This document shows, piece by piece, positions 46,347 through 57,568 of a stretch of 64,000 nucleotides of DNA (the stretch's first letter is position 1; each line of letters begins with the position of its first letter). Source of the DNA: Salvator merianae (lineage: Eukaryota; Chordata; Lepidosauria; Squamata; Teiidae); the NCBI GenBank assembly GCA_003586115.2, contig QVOM02000073.1, positions 62,779,599 to 62,843,598 on the forward strand, written 5' to 3'. The notes beneath the pieces are model-generated. The model was not told the origin of the DNA, searched no databases, and saw only the letters and a program-made list of their open reading frames with translations. A program made the translations under genes and the position numbers.

Positions 46347-46868
46347 GGTCTCTTCACTATATGGGACTACGCTTCCTAGGATCATAGTCGATGACTGTGA
46401 ATCTTCTTTTTTATATATATAATATAAGATTAAGCATACCAATGCATCACAGTTTTAAATCTAGTTATCAGGAAAAGAGCAATGCTGCAGTAGGGCGAGG
46501 TTCCTTCACTGATGTCATTTGGCTAACGGTGGGGCAATTTACGGAGTTAGGAGAATCCAGAAACCATCATTTACACTTGCTTATATTGATTGTCAAAGCA
46601 GGTAACTCCAAGAATAAACTTCATCACCATTACACTGAACCCAAGCAAGGCAACTTCCACAAACAGTAGTTACAGGGTGATAGACACATGTATGTACCCA
46701 CCCACTTATCCATGATTCCTCTGCCAGGAAGGATACAGCTATTTTTGTATCAGGTGATTTTTTCTGTATTTCTCCTATACTTATGCTGCTGACATGAGCA
46801 ACAGTGGAGAATTCTTAGACTGTTGCCAATTTTACAATAAAATTAAGCTGCCAATGGAATCATTTTCT
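46347..46868. other. Unassigned non-coding sequence
   Basis: No gene or repeat boundary recognised beyond the extended flank noted for the neighbouring MITE. Confidence 0.4.
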
Positions 46869-46995
46869 GGTTATTTATTTATTTATTTATTTATAAAATT
46901 GATATCCCACCCTTCACCAAATGGTCCCAGAACAGGTTACAACAATAAATAATAAAATAGATAAAATATCCCTAAACATATTAAAATATGGTATA
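46869..46995 (+). repeat. Repeat F, best-preserved copy
   Basis: A TTTA run (46869-46893) followed by ATATCCCACCCTTCACC, AAATGGTCCCAGAACAGGT, TACAACAATAAA and AT-rich sequence. Partners lie at 29975 (minus), 44215 and 49440. Confidence 0.65.
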
Positions 46996-47373
46996 GAATG
47001 GATGACCAGCAAAATGCACTGAGCAATGTTCAAATGCCCTATTATACAACGTATTTTTACAGTTCTGTCCTGTGTGAATGTGTAGCTCCTATTTTCACAC
47101 TCCCATAATTCTATGCATGGATGCTGAGAAGTAAGATCCATTAGGTTCAGTGACCTTATTACCATGTTGTTGTGGGTAAGTATGTATGTGTAGTCAGATC
47201 CTGTGGCGGAATCCACACAGGAAAGGAAGAATTGTGACAAGTCTTGTCTCTCCTGCCCTTCGCATTGAAGAACAGTACTATATAATCAGTCTTCAGTTGT
47301 GACAGTGAGACTGTCTTTGAACTCAAGAAATGCCACCTCAGACCATTTCCCATGTTGCCAACAGAACCAGAAA
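46996..47373. other. Unassigned non-coding sequence
   Basis: Nothing recognised; overlapping short frames only. Confidence 0.35.
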
Positions 47374-47832
47374 GGCTGTTTCCAGACATCACTTATTTAT
47401 TCCACAATTTATTGGTTTACCAGTATAAAGCACAACCAGAATTATAACACATTGCCTTGACATTAGATCAATACTCCACATTTTAGTGTTTGCCACATCA
47501 GCTGAGTGATGTAACAGCTGTGAGATTTTCTTTCCACATGACCTAACCCTCCAGTTGCACCATACAGGTGACTAATACTATCACGTAAAGTATTTCCAGG
47601 TAGCAATAGCTCATGCTGAACTCTCGTATTTTCTCGTGCAGTAATTCAGACAGAACTGCAGTTATGGAATAACAGGATACTGCGCTACGATAGTTAATTT
47701 TACCAGAATAACAGTAATCTGGCAAACCAGGTCTATATTCCAGGACTGTATTGGGAGCACTGTGATCACTTCTGGCAAATCAGATACAATTACGAAATAA
47801 TTACGGGGCTTTGATCCTGTATGGATGCAGCC
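47374..47832. mobile_element. MITE, family G, copy 2 (459 bp)
   Basis: The left end GGCTGTTTCCAGACATCACTT matches the start of the element at 26535 (GGCTGCATCCAGACATC). The right end GGATGCAGCC is followed by TAA. The left flank is AAA, so the duplication is imperfect. Its inner part is unrelated to the shorter copy, as expected when MITEs share only their ends. Confidence 0.6.
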
Positions 47833-47835
47833 TAA

Positions 47836-49435
47836 GTCTCCTTCAGTAGCAACAACGGCACAGGTAGTACCACTTTCACAAAGGGGGGAGTAGTTTGGAG
47901 AACTCTGGGAGCTAATTCAAACAGCTCTGCCAGTGAAGCACTATAACAGGATTCATGTTGGCATGGCAGATGCCACACTCTTTCTGTACAGGGGTGTGCA
48001 ATGAGGGGACAAGTGTGATGCAGATACTGTGTTCTCGTGTTGCATTCAAAACACCATAAAAGTGGTGTGTGGACCCTGCCTGTGTTTCACTCTTTCAGTG
48101 ATATTTTTAATTTAAAAAACCTGTTTTAAAAGCAAGTTTAGATACTTTTAAAACAGTTTCATTATGTTTTACTTATATTTTATCTTTTGCTCATCGCTTT
48201 GGTTTATGAAAGACAAGTGGTTAATAAACAAAAAACATAAGCTTAATCTTCATCTTTTAAAAACATCATATTTCTCTTTGACCCTTAAGGTATTGTATGC
48301 TTCTTAGCCGTAAAAGATATTCTGATCTAAGCAAGACTCTCATTTATTATTTTTGACTGTATAGCCCATCTCTTATTAAATTGAATAGAATTCATCCATA
48401 AATAATGTGTTTATCTATCTCTAATTATCTTTGTTCAGATAATGACATAACATTATTTAACTGTACATACTTTTGCAATCATTATGCACATTTATTAAGT
48501 AGAATTCAAAGATTTCTATTTTCCAAGTTTTCAAGTACTGTTGTTCTGTATAACAGATTTATTTTCAGGTGGTCCCCTAAGACTGTAAATGAAAGTACAT
48601 GGAATGTGATTGTTTACTATACTGCTTGGTGGAGAAAACAAATAGCTTGTTTGGGCATCTTTCATTAGTGAAATAATTGGGAAGCTTTCAAATTTGCATT
48701 GCAGAATAAATGAAATGTTACTTCTAAATATGAATAGAACAAGCATCTTCTGATCACATTGACAACAACGCCACTACCTGTGGACATTTGATACCTTAAA
48801 TCCATCTTGTTTTCCACATGCCCAATTGTCAGCATTCCTTCGTAATGATTGAATCACCTACCACCAGAAGCTCCATTCCCCTGGAATAGAGTTCTCAGTG
48901 TGAGAGAAAACCTGTTTGCCATCTAAGGAATAGATGCCTTCCCTCTTCCTCCTTCCCCTACATCAGTCCGTGCAACAGCCAAAGAACTGTAACCCTTTAC
49001 ATGGAATTCTGTTTATCATGTTGCTGAAAGACCATCCACATGTCCCTCTGCCTCTCTCAAGTGTTCCAGTTGAGCTCCCTTGGCCTCAATGGATTAAATT
49101 TACCACCTAAGCTCCTTGCATTGAGCACACACTCACAATCTCTGTCCAGAGGTCAGATGGTCATATATGTGGCACTCAGTACAGTATACCATATATCTCC
49201 CTGATTCCTCCTGGTTTTACACCCTTATTTCTATTTAAGAGATTAGAACATCAGCAACAATGAGAAAACAAAAAAAAGAGCAAAACAAAGTAGCATTGCC
49301 AAACTCTGTATGGCAGGAATTTGCAGAAGATCACCTTCATGGCATGTGGGCTGCTCTCTTGAACTGCTCCACCCAGCTGCAACTCCTCTTTTGATCATCA
49401 TGGTGACTCCTGCAGTCTTCTCAGCAAGCACCTGG
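47836..49435. other. Long unassigned non-coding interval
   Basis: About 1.6 kb. A weak repeat F-like stretch may lie near 48130-48240 on the minus strand. AT-rich from 48240 to 48740; no exon recognised. Confidence 0.35.
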
Positions 49436-49439
49436 AAAT

Positions 49440-49525
49440 TAATTAAGTAAAATAAATTTCTATCCTTTAGGTCTCACAATGGATTACAATGAAATCACTA
49501 TAAAATAGTTAAATTAGTTAAAATG
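49440..49525 (+). repeat. Repeat F, diverged copy
   Basis: TAAATTTCTATCC followed by TTTAGGTCTCACAATGGATT and ACAATGAAATC parallels the other repeat F copies with many differences. Confidence 0.4.
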
Positions 49526-51690
49526 CCAACCATGGAAATGTAGCATGGAGTTTCAGATCTCCCAGGCTGCTGTCTTCTGTTGCTCTGATGAATTCCAGTT
49601 CCTCTTCTGGTCACAGTGATTCTCACCGTCTTCCCAGAATGCACCAAGACATGGAGATGAGCCCTTGGAGATTCAGATTATTTTGGAGTGTCCTGGTTGG
49701 TAACTGTGTTAGCATTCAGTCTGACATTTAGTTTGAGGTTAGGGAAAGAGAGAAGACTCAGCCAAGAAATATTATTCAATACCATTGTGGAGATGATGTC
49801 CACACTATCAATAAATCAATGGCAATGAGAATCATTCTAAGCCATATGAGACAAAACTGGTCACAGCTGTGGAAAAGTCCATAGTTTTTTCTGGCATTTG
49901 AACATGGTATATCCTTGATATGAGGATTTTCATTTTGGATATTTGAAACTGTTGTATGAACAGTTAATACTTGAAGAATTGCACCCTGAAGATCTGCAGT
50001 CAAATATTATCTGAGATGGTCTACTTGAACTGATTTACCCCAACTTTGGTGTTTTTTTCTTTGATACATTCAGTGCTGTTTAGTATTGGGAGAAATTGTT
50101 CCTTTGAGTACAAGCTGTGTAGTTTTATTAATAGTTGCTTTTTATTTATATAATATACTGTATTTAGTTTTAATTCATATTATTCTAAACCTTTTTTGGT
50201 TTGTGGTTTTGTGATTATAAAAGGGAGAGTCAGTCTGCCAGTGTGTCAGTGATATGGTGGAAGGGTGGTCCATTTTTGGTCCATTGTTGAATGTCCCAAG
50301 CATTTTACAAACCATGCATTGAAAAGAAATGTGTTACACAAGGGAAGTCACCTTTTATGAACCATATAAAAGCAAATGAAGTTATGCACAAATTGTGTTA
50401 CATAGGGATCAACTGTATTGTCAGGCATCAGACAAGGTGTGATTCACTTCACTGTATATGTAAACATGTTCTAAATCAATCAGTCATTCATCTGGTTTAT
50501 TGCATTAGAAAATGTACTTCAAAGCCTGGTTTGCAGCACTTTCGTTAACATTAAAAACTACTTGCAAATTACTCATTGTCTCCTCCCCTTTGAACTTCAC
50601 TGCCAGCCATTGCTGACCATTACACTATTTTCTCAGATTTCTGATAAAATGTGGGTGGTTACTAAAGGTTCCTGACAATTTGTGAGCCATTGACCTATGT
50701 AGTCTCAGGATTTTGGTATGGTTACACATATCTTTTTCTTCACTTTTTAGGAATCCTATCCATGTCTTACTCTATATTTATACTGTCTATTTCTTTTCTG
50801 GTCAGTCTTACGATGGTCTATTATTATTAATAGCAGGCTAGCTGAGGAGTAATTTTGTTATTGTTTCCAGCCCTCTATCATATTTTATACATTTGCTGAG
50901 ATATTGGTATTTTCAGACAGTGAACAGGTATAAAAATAGCCTACCTGTTGTAAAATAGATCATTAAAATTCATAGGCTGCAGTGAAATTTGGCCTGTTAA
51001 GTCCTGTTAACCTTTGAAAGATTTGCTGAGACATTTCTACAATGGAATAATAAAAACTAAGTGAAGGAAAGAGGCTACAGGGCAAGGAAAACTGGAGATG
51101 TGTCAGACAATGGACTTGTAAAAAGTTTGCTAGAAAATACTTCAAATTTAAGTTCTCCGTCCAATTTAGCCTTCTTTTTAAAGGCCATTGGTGCCTTCAT
51201 TATTTCTGTAGGGAAGTGGGACATTTGATGCTTACTCTTTGTCAAGCTATAATGCTCTAACCTCTCTGAGTCTCTAATGGAGCAGCATTACTGAAGTTTT
51301 TGTAGTACCATGATGTTTTTGTTGAAGCAATGAATAGCCAGAGCAGTAGGTGACAAAGAATTCTTCCTCCATAGTACTGCTGTGTGTGAGCTATTCCAAA
51401 CAGTTTCATTTCTCATTCATAATTGATAGGTTTAGGTCACCTTCTTGGCCGCTCCACTTTAGAGTAGCCATATGCTGCTCCAGACTCCTCTTGACATTTT
51501 GATCTGGGAACTACAACTCCTAGATTGATTTAATCAATTTGGTTTGCTGTTGATATCCACAGAACAGTGTAGAACTGTTAGGCTTTTTGTAGGATTATAT
51601 TCCAAAGAGGCCTGCAATTTGAGGAATCCAAGACTGCTTTCACACCATGTGTTTCAGGCATGACCAATAAAATTAATAATAAAAGTTGGG
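49526..51690. other. Long unassigned non-coding interval
   Basis: About 2.2 kb with no recognised repeat or exon. Most of it is AT-rich and low in CpG. An 85-codon plus frame at 50291-50548 is unrecognised. Confidence 0.4.
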
Positions 51691-52188
51691 GCAGGAATTT
51701 AGTAAAATTTATATTTGGAAATATATATAAATATTAAAAAAGAGAAAAAAATGGTGATATCTTCATAGGAAGCAGGATGGGGCATACCTTCCTTAGAAAT
51801 ACATTATAAAGTATTTGAAATTGCAAAATTAATAGAAGGATTGAATAAGCCAAATAAAAGATAGATAGGATTGGAACAAAGAATGGCAAGATAAGTTATT
51901 ATCAAAGAAATAAAAAAGATTGCCACTGGTAGCAATAAAACAGTATCAGAATGTGATAAGTAGTGGAAATATTAAGTACAAAATGATTATACTATAATCA
52001 AACAACCACCAAGTGCAGAGGGAACTAGAAGAAAATCACTAATTGCAGGAAAAGACTGGTTTCAGTTGAGAATTATATATCATTTTATAAGAGATAATAT
52101 AGAGAAGCGCTATATAGACATTTGAAAAAAGGATAAAGAAATATGAAGACAAGAATAAGGGTCTAACCTCAGCAGTATATAAAATTAT

Positions 52189-52600
52189 GGCCATTTTCGC
52201 ACTTACCTTGTGGGACATTCCACACTGATTGCAGGAACACCGTGTTCCCACCTGGATGCTGTTGCAGCAGTCCAGAAGTTGTCCACAGGCATTCCAGCAA
52301 CCTGGGGAATGGTGCAAGTGTGTCATCCTCACATTCTTCTAGGTTCTGAGAGATGAGGAGGTGTGGGCTGTGTAACTAGAGCTGAGCAGTCATTTGCAGT
52401 ATCCACCTCTTGCAAGTCTGAAGCTGCTCCAGATGCTGGTTTGGACTCTGCAACTGTGATCCAGGGTGACCATTCACTTTTTTTGTGTTGCTGGAACAGA
52501 ACAGAGGTGTTGAATGTGAATGGGCCAAACCAACCTTGATCTTCACCAGCCTCGAATTGTCTGCTTAGACTATTCCAGTCAAATAAGTGCGAACCTAGTC
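52189..52600. mobile_element. MITE, family C, copy inside L1 (412 bp)
   Basis: The left end GGCCATTTTCGCACTTACC and the complement of the right end GACTAGGTTCGCACTTATT align position for position, with the core TTCGCACTTA shared. L1 sequence lies on both sides. The flanks (TAT and TGT) are not an exact duplication. Confidence 0.65.
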
Positions 52601-52739
52601 TGTGATTACAGCATAGACGCAAAATAATAACATGTAAAACATGGAATGGAGAGCCAGAAACACAAATAAATGAAAAAGAATGGGAGGAACTGGTGAAAAA
52701 AAATGAGAGTTATTGAGCACCCTATATAAAGAAATGATG

Positions 52740-52919
52740 CTGGAATTAATTAGTAAATGGTATCTTACTCCAAATAATTTTTCATATGTGGTTGCAACAA
52801 AAAAGGGGTTTGTCTTCTTATGTAGTAGAAATGTGTGGAGGTTTTGGCAACAAGTGAAGAAGAAAATAGAACAAATATTGAAAAAATCATGGAATATACA
52901 CATGAGATATGCCTTTTAA
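52740..52919 (+). pseudogene. L1 ORF2 C-terminal domain remnant
   Basis: The frame from about 52738 contains LISKWYLTPNNFSYV and, a little later, VWRFWQQVKKKIEQILKK. This matches the conserved KWYLTP and WxxCKKVxxFW region of vertebrate L1 ORF2. The cysteines of the zinc knuckle are lost and the frame soon stops. Confidence 0.75.
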
Positions 52920-53087
52920 GGAGAATGGTGCGGAGATAAGGAAATAAAGATCTACTTCAGAAATTGTTAATTGTGGCAACACAAACTAATGTATTGATGG
53001 AAAGATAAAAGTCAGTGGACAATGGAGAGATAGAAAGAGTATATATAGGAAATATTCATATTTGATATAACTAGGAATAAAAGAATA

Positions 53088-53169
53088 AGAAGAGAAGAGA
53101 AGAGAAGAGAAGAGAAGAGAAGAGAAGAGAAGAGAAGAGAAGAGAAGAGAAGAGAAGAGAAGAGAAGAG
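53088..53169 (+). repeat. (AAGAG)n pentanucleotide microsatellite
   Basis: About sixteen AGAGA units in a row between A-rich L1 segments; likely grew from the purine-rich LINE sense strand. Confidence 0.95.
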
Positions 53170-53257
53170 GATGAAGAAGAAAATAGGACAAATTTGGGGC
53201 ATACGGTTGCAATATAATATAGATGCCAAGGAGGACAAGTTGGAATGGAAAGAATAA

Positions 53258-53709
53258 GGCTGGACTCGCACTTACCAGCATAGTATGCTATTACAATACC
53301 ATACTAGGCTGCATAAGATCCAGTGTGTCAATTGCCATTTGCACATCATGTGCTGGAACAACCCTGTACTGGGTTCAGGGAGGGCAGAGCAGATCACCAT
53401 GGCAACATGTGAGGCAACATTTGGCATACATCTGTACATTGCCATGGTGATGCAGATGCCGCATGCTACTGCGCAGACATACTGCCATGCCTACTTGCCA
53501 TGTCATACCCGGAAGAGGGTGCAGACTCAGTGTTCAGGAGCAAGGTAATCGCTCCTGGTAAGTGTATGGACTGCATTTTAGCAGTCCACTTCTGGATGGC
53601 TCAGAGGAGCCTGCAGCAATGTCTGGTGAAGTGTCATGGCTCCCCACCACAGACAGGCCTCATCAGTGAGCGAACTGGCACTCACTAACAGGTAAGTGCA
53701 AATGGGCCC
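53258..53709. mobile_element. MITE, family C, second copy inside L1 (452 bp)
   Basis: The left end GGCTGGACTCGCACTTACC and the complement of the right end GGGCCCATTTGCACTTACC share GCACTTACC and align without gaps. Flanks are TAA and AAA. Internal C/G-rich sequence contains GCCATGGTGATGCAG-type words seen in other copies. The frames of 62-87 codons inside are not genes. Confidence 0.65.
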
Positions 53710-53839
53710 AAAAAAACCTTCCCAAAAGAAATAAAAGAAATAACTGAGGATGTGAAATGGATTGGGAAGGATAGATAAGCATAAAATATTGGAATACATT
53801 GTAATGGAAAATATTATATTTGTATTCACGTTTGGATCT

Positions 53840-53842
<3 letters not shown>

Positions 53843-53876
<34 letters not shown>
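53843..53876 (+). repeat. (AC)17 dinucleotide microsatellite
   Basis: Seventeen uninterrupted AC units directly after the L1 segment. Confidence 0.95.
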
Positions 53877-53878
<2 letters not shown>

Positions 53879-55204
53879 TTTTATCCTAACATCTTTGCTT
53901 GAAACTACCTATTCAAGTAATGATCAGATGATTCAGGATGCTAGTAGTATCTTAAAGCAAGATGCAGAGTCATCAAGCACACTGTGTAAAAGTCTTTTTA
54001 AGGCAAAAAAGGAAAAGCAAGACAAACATACATGACTTTTGAGGTCAAGCATTATAGACATAGCAAAACAGTTTTTGCAGTTGTTTTCCTAAGGATATGG
54101 AATAATCACTCTTCGGAATAGAAAACTGTTCCTCTTTTTTCCCTTTAAGAAGACCTGAAAAGTTTTTTATTTTTCCAGCTGACCTTTGAGATTTCTACAA
54201 AGAGAAATATTTGAGCTGTATTAAAGCTGAAACTATTTTTTTGTCTTATTATATATAGATTTTGCTATTATACAATTATATATCAATTTTTATTTCTACT
54301 GCAAAGGTCTTTTGATCACACCTTAGGACAGATACTTATATTTATTTAAATGAACAATCCATCTGCTGTGTAGCAACTGGTGTCAGGGGAGTTCCAGAAG
54401 CACCATATGCAAATTCATCAGGCATTTTTGATGTCTGCTGCATGCTAGATTGAGTCTGTTTCCCTATTGTATCTAGACCTATCTGTTTTAGCAGCAGTAT
54501 AAAGAACCCTTTAATATGATCATTGTTGCTTCATACTTCCATGTTGATGGCATGTAAGGTTTATTCCAGCTTTACTTCAAGTAAAGCATAGCATGTTAAG
54601 CATCCTCAAGTATTATGAGATCTGCATACCAACATAGGCATGTGCTACAGAGATCACTCCTGGCCTCAAACAAGCCTTCTAGGGCAGGAATGTGTCAGAC
54701 AGTGTGGAATATGCTGGCAGCCATCTATTTGATCACTAGCCCAACCTGGCCTACCTTTGAAGCTGGAGAACAAAAAATTCCCAGCCTCAAAGTTGCAAAT
54801 CAGGGAAATGTTTCTGTAGCCTCAGAAGTGGACCACTTTCCAGAGCCCTGTGAAATGGAACAAGGAACCAGCCTTAACGTCAGCTGGGCTGTTCCTACCT
54901 CTGTCTCCTGTCTTCACAGCAGAGGCAGGAACAGGCACCCAGTCTGACACACTTGGGAATAGCTTTAAAGTAGTTCCTAGCTAAAGTACTTCTAGGTATG
55001 GATGCTGTGGCAAGGAGCAGGCTAGCCACAGGGCCTATAATAATGCTGAACACTGTGGAAGGCTGTAACTTCCTGTGGTACCCAATGATGTGTGGAGCCT
55101 GTGGTCTGTGCACATATCTAGCATGGTCCTCAGAGTCTGTGCAGATGTTGCTATACTGGCTTCTATGCCAGAAGAAGTCACACAACCATCGGGGTTAATA
55201 ATCA
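53877..55204. other. Unassigned interval with a possible MITE
   Basis: The part 54630-54990 carries GCTGGAGAACAAAAAATTCCCAGC, a counterpart of the hairpin near 7550 and 27430, so a family D-like MITE is possible. The 110-codon plus frame there is not considered a gene. The rest is unassigned. Confidence 0.35.
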
Positions 55205-55660
55205 TTGATAGCCCAGTCCAACATGAACTTGTCCAACCTTTTTTGAAGTCTTCAAGCTGGTGGCCAGTAACCAATCTTATGGTAAACAATTCCAGAGTTT
55301 AACAGTATTCTGTATCCACTGTACATAATTTTATACATCGCTATCCTATTTTCTCTCCCATTTCAACCTTTCTTCTCCAGGGAATCTCTCTGCATCCTCC
55401 ACCATCTTAGTAGTCCTCTTCTGCATATTTTTCAGTTCTCATATATCCTTTTTGAGATGTGTAACCAAAATTGTACGCAGTATTCCAGATGCAGTTGTAG
55501 CATCACTTGCTACAGGGGCATTATAATATTGACAGCTCCATTTTCAATATAAATTCTTATTGTCCCTGACATGATGTTGGCCTTTGTTATAGATGATTCA
55601 CACTGGGTCAATAATTTCATTGAGCTATCTATCACCATCCATTTATTTGTATACTTTCCA
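55205..55660 (-). mobile_element. Old, diverged CR1-type LINE fragment
   Basis: The plus strand shows the complement of CR1 3' text in decayed form: ACATGAACTTGTCCAACC near 55220, ACCAAAATTGTACGCAGTATTCCAG near 55465, then CATTGAGCTATCTATCACC near 55618. Corresponding phrases occur in the younger copies (for example 4880-4905 and 5034-5055). It is clearly older than the other three copies. Confidence 0.75.
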
Positions 55661-56699
55661 AAGAAAAACTGCTCAACAAAAAATAGAAAATAGACACAAC
55701 ACAATCTAAACAGTACAAAATAATATGCTAGAAAATTAGGTAAGCAGAAAATACAAAAATACATGTAAAATGTTAAATTAAAAATGCTCCTTTCATATCA
55801 AACAGAATCTCTGACCTCAGGACAAGAGCCTTTTGTTTATGTTTTCATGCTTGTTTTATTTTAATCACTTTTCTTTAAAAAAAAAAACAAGGCAATGCAC
55901 AAAGGTAAGAATAAAATATAAAAGTAGAAATCGAACATAAGCAAGATATGTTTTAAAAAAAATAATGAAAACACCATTAAAACAATACAGTATACCATAG
56001 TAAATGAATGCATGCATAAATCTTGTCCTTTGCACCAAGTTTTCCTATAATAAAAAATGACATTAAACCAAACAAATGCTCACTTGATCCCTTAGTCTGA
56101 CAGTTCTTAATATAGTACAGGCAGCAGCAGATTACATGCAGAAGCGAGGAGATATAGGCATCTAAGCACCCCCTCTCGGATAACCCAGTAGTTGGACCTC
56201 CAGATATTGGGATGCCCAGGGAGCTGTGTGTTCACATGCACCCACCTCCTACAGGTGCCCACACTGTGCCCCAGCTATCACTTGAGACAACTTACTGATG
56301 AGCATGGTTGAATAATTCCAGGCTTGTTCTGGATGCTGCCTGCACAGGAGGGAAGGAGCAACTCAGTGGATCCAAAAGTTGCTTAGGCTACTTTTTGATG
56401 CACCAAGAATGGCTGACTTCTGGCTGTACTTCCAGTGCAGCCTAAAATCAGCCTGGACAGAACTTACATGAGAAGAATTTCCTTGCAGCAGCATTTTCCT
56501 GCTGAGCAGCAGCCATGGTGAAGAGACTACCGTATGCGCACTGTGACTCTCATCTCTTCACCAGGCCTCATGACAGTTGCTCTGGAAGTCAGTCCTAATG
56601 GCTGTGGATGCAATTAAAGATAAAGAATGGGTTCAGGCATCCAGCAAATGAGCCCCTGGTTATATTTGCTGACCCACTCCTAGTTTACTATACCAGGAA
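55661..56699. other. Unassigned non-coding sequence
   Basis: About 1 kb with A-rich runs near 55875-55890 and 55950-55960. The stretch 56110-56600 is more GC-rich and may be a degraded MITE, but no ends are seen. Confidence 0.35.
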
Positions 56700-57322
56700 A
56701 ATGTGTTGTTGTTGTACAGCTATTAAGTCATGTCCGACTCTTTGTGACCCCAGGACCTTAGCATGCCAAGCCCTTCTGTTCTCTATGTTTGTTGCTTCCA
56801 TGACACTATGGAAGCATCTCATCCTCTGCTGCCCCCTTTCTTTCTCTTCAATCTTTCCTAGCATCAGCGTCTTTTTTTAATGAGTCCTATCTTCTCATTA
56901 TGTGGTCAAAGTATTTCAGCTTCAGCTTCAATATTTGTCCTTCCAGTGAACAGTCAGGGATGGTTCCCTCCAGTGTTGACTGATCTGATCTTGTTTTAGT
57001 CCAAGGGAGTCTCAAAAATCTTCTCTAGTACAGTAATTTGAAAGCATCCCCACCATAGCTTCACTATATCCCCCCTAAAATGCATGGTAGCCTCTTTCAG
57101 GAAAATCCAATTCTCGTAGCAGGTTTTCCCAAAATAGCACTATCACTTACCTTTTGGACAGAGCCATCATTGTTCTGCCCATCGTGCATGGGCTGGAAAA
57201 GATGGCCTGCATGTACACTGGTCACAATCACACACTTCTGGATATTTCGTGTTGGCAAAATTCCTGGAAGTGTGCAGCCCCCAAAAGTGCATAGACAGAG
57301 TGGTCTTCCACACTGTCTAGAC

Positions 57323-57513
57323 CAGTGTTTCTCAACCAGGGGCCATATGGCCCCTTGTGGGCTCCCAGGATATTCCAAGCGGGCCCACAGGTGACTTTCT
57401 TCTCCCTCCCACTTCCACACTCCACTGCTGCATGCATTCGGTAGGACAGGGGGGACACAGGAAGGAAGGAAGTTGGAAGGGGGCCACAGTCGGAAAAAGG
57501 TTGAGAAACACTG
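57323..57513. mobile_element. Non-autonomous hAT (Buster/Charlie-type) element, 191 bp
   Basis: Perfect 15-bp terminal inverted repeats CAGTGTTTCTCAACC and GGTTGAGAAACACTG, flanked by a perfect 8-bp duplication GTCTAGAC (57315-57322 and 57514-57521). The duplication is itself a palindrome with TA at its centre, as in the hAT element at 6851. The GC-rich body has no transposase. It sits in non-BovB sequence that is itself lodged in the BovB copy. Confidence 0.9.
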
Positions 57514-57520
57514 GTCTAGA

Positions 57521-57568
57521 CAACAGGCAATATTCTGAAGGGCCTTTTCTCCAGAATATTGCCTGTTG
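57521..57568. repeat. Perfect 17-bp inverted repeat beside the hAT
   Basis: CAACAGGCAATATTCTG (57521-57537) and its exact complement (57552-57568) are separated by 14 bases containing GGGCCTTTTCTC, which resembles a Harbinger-type end. It overlaps the hAT target duplication by one base. Confidence 0.8.

Larger units (their letters stand above)
51700..53842 (+). mobile_element. L1 LINE ORF2 3' region, decayed, carrying two MITEs
   Basis: A-rich sense-strand sequence of reptile-type L1 with ORF2 C-terminal motifs around 52740-52915. It is interrupted by MITEs at 52189-52600 and 53258-53709 and by a pentanucleotide expansion at 53088-53169. Nearly the whole stretch shows the A-over-T sense bias typical of L1. 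It ends before the CA repeat at 53843. The left boundary is approximate. Confidence 0.65.
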
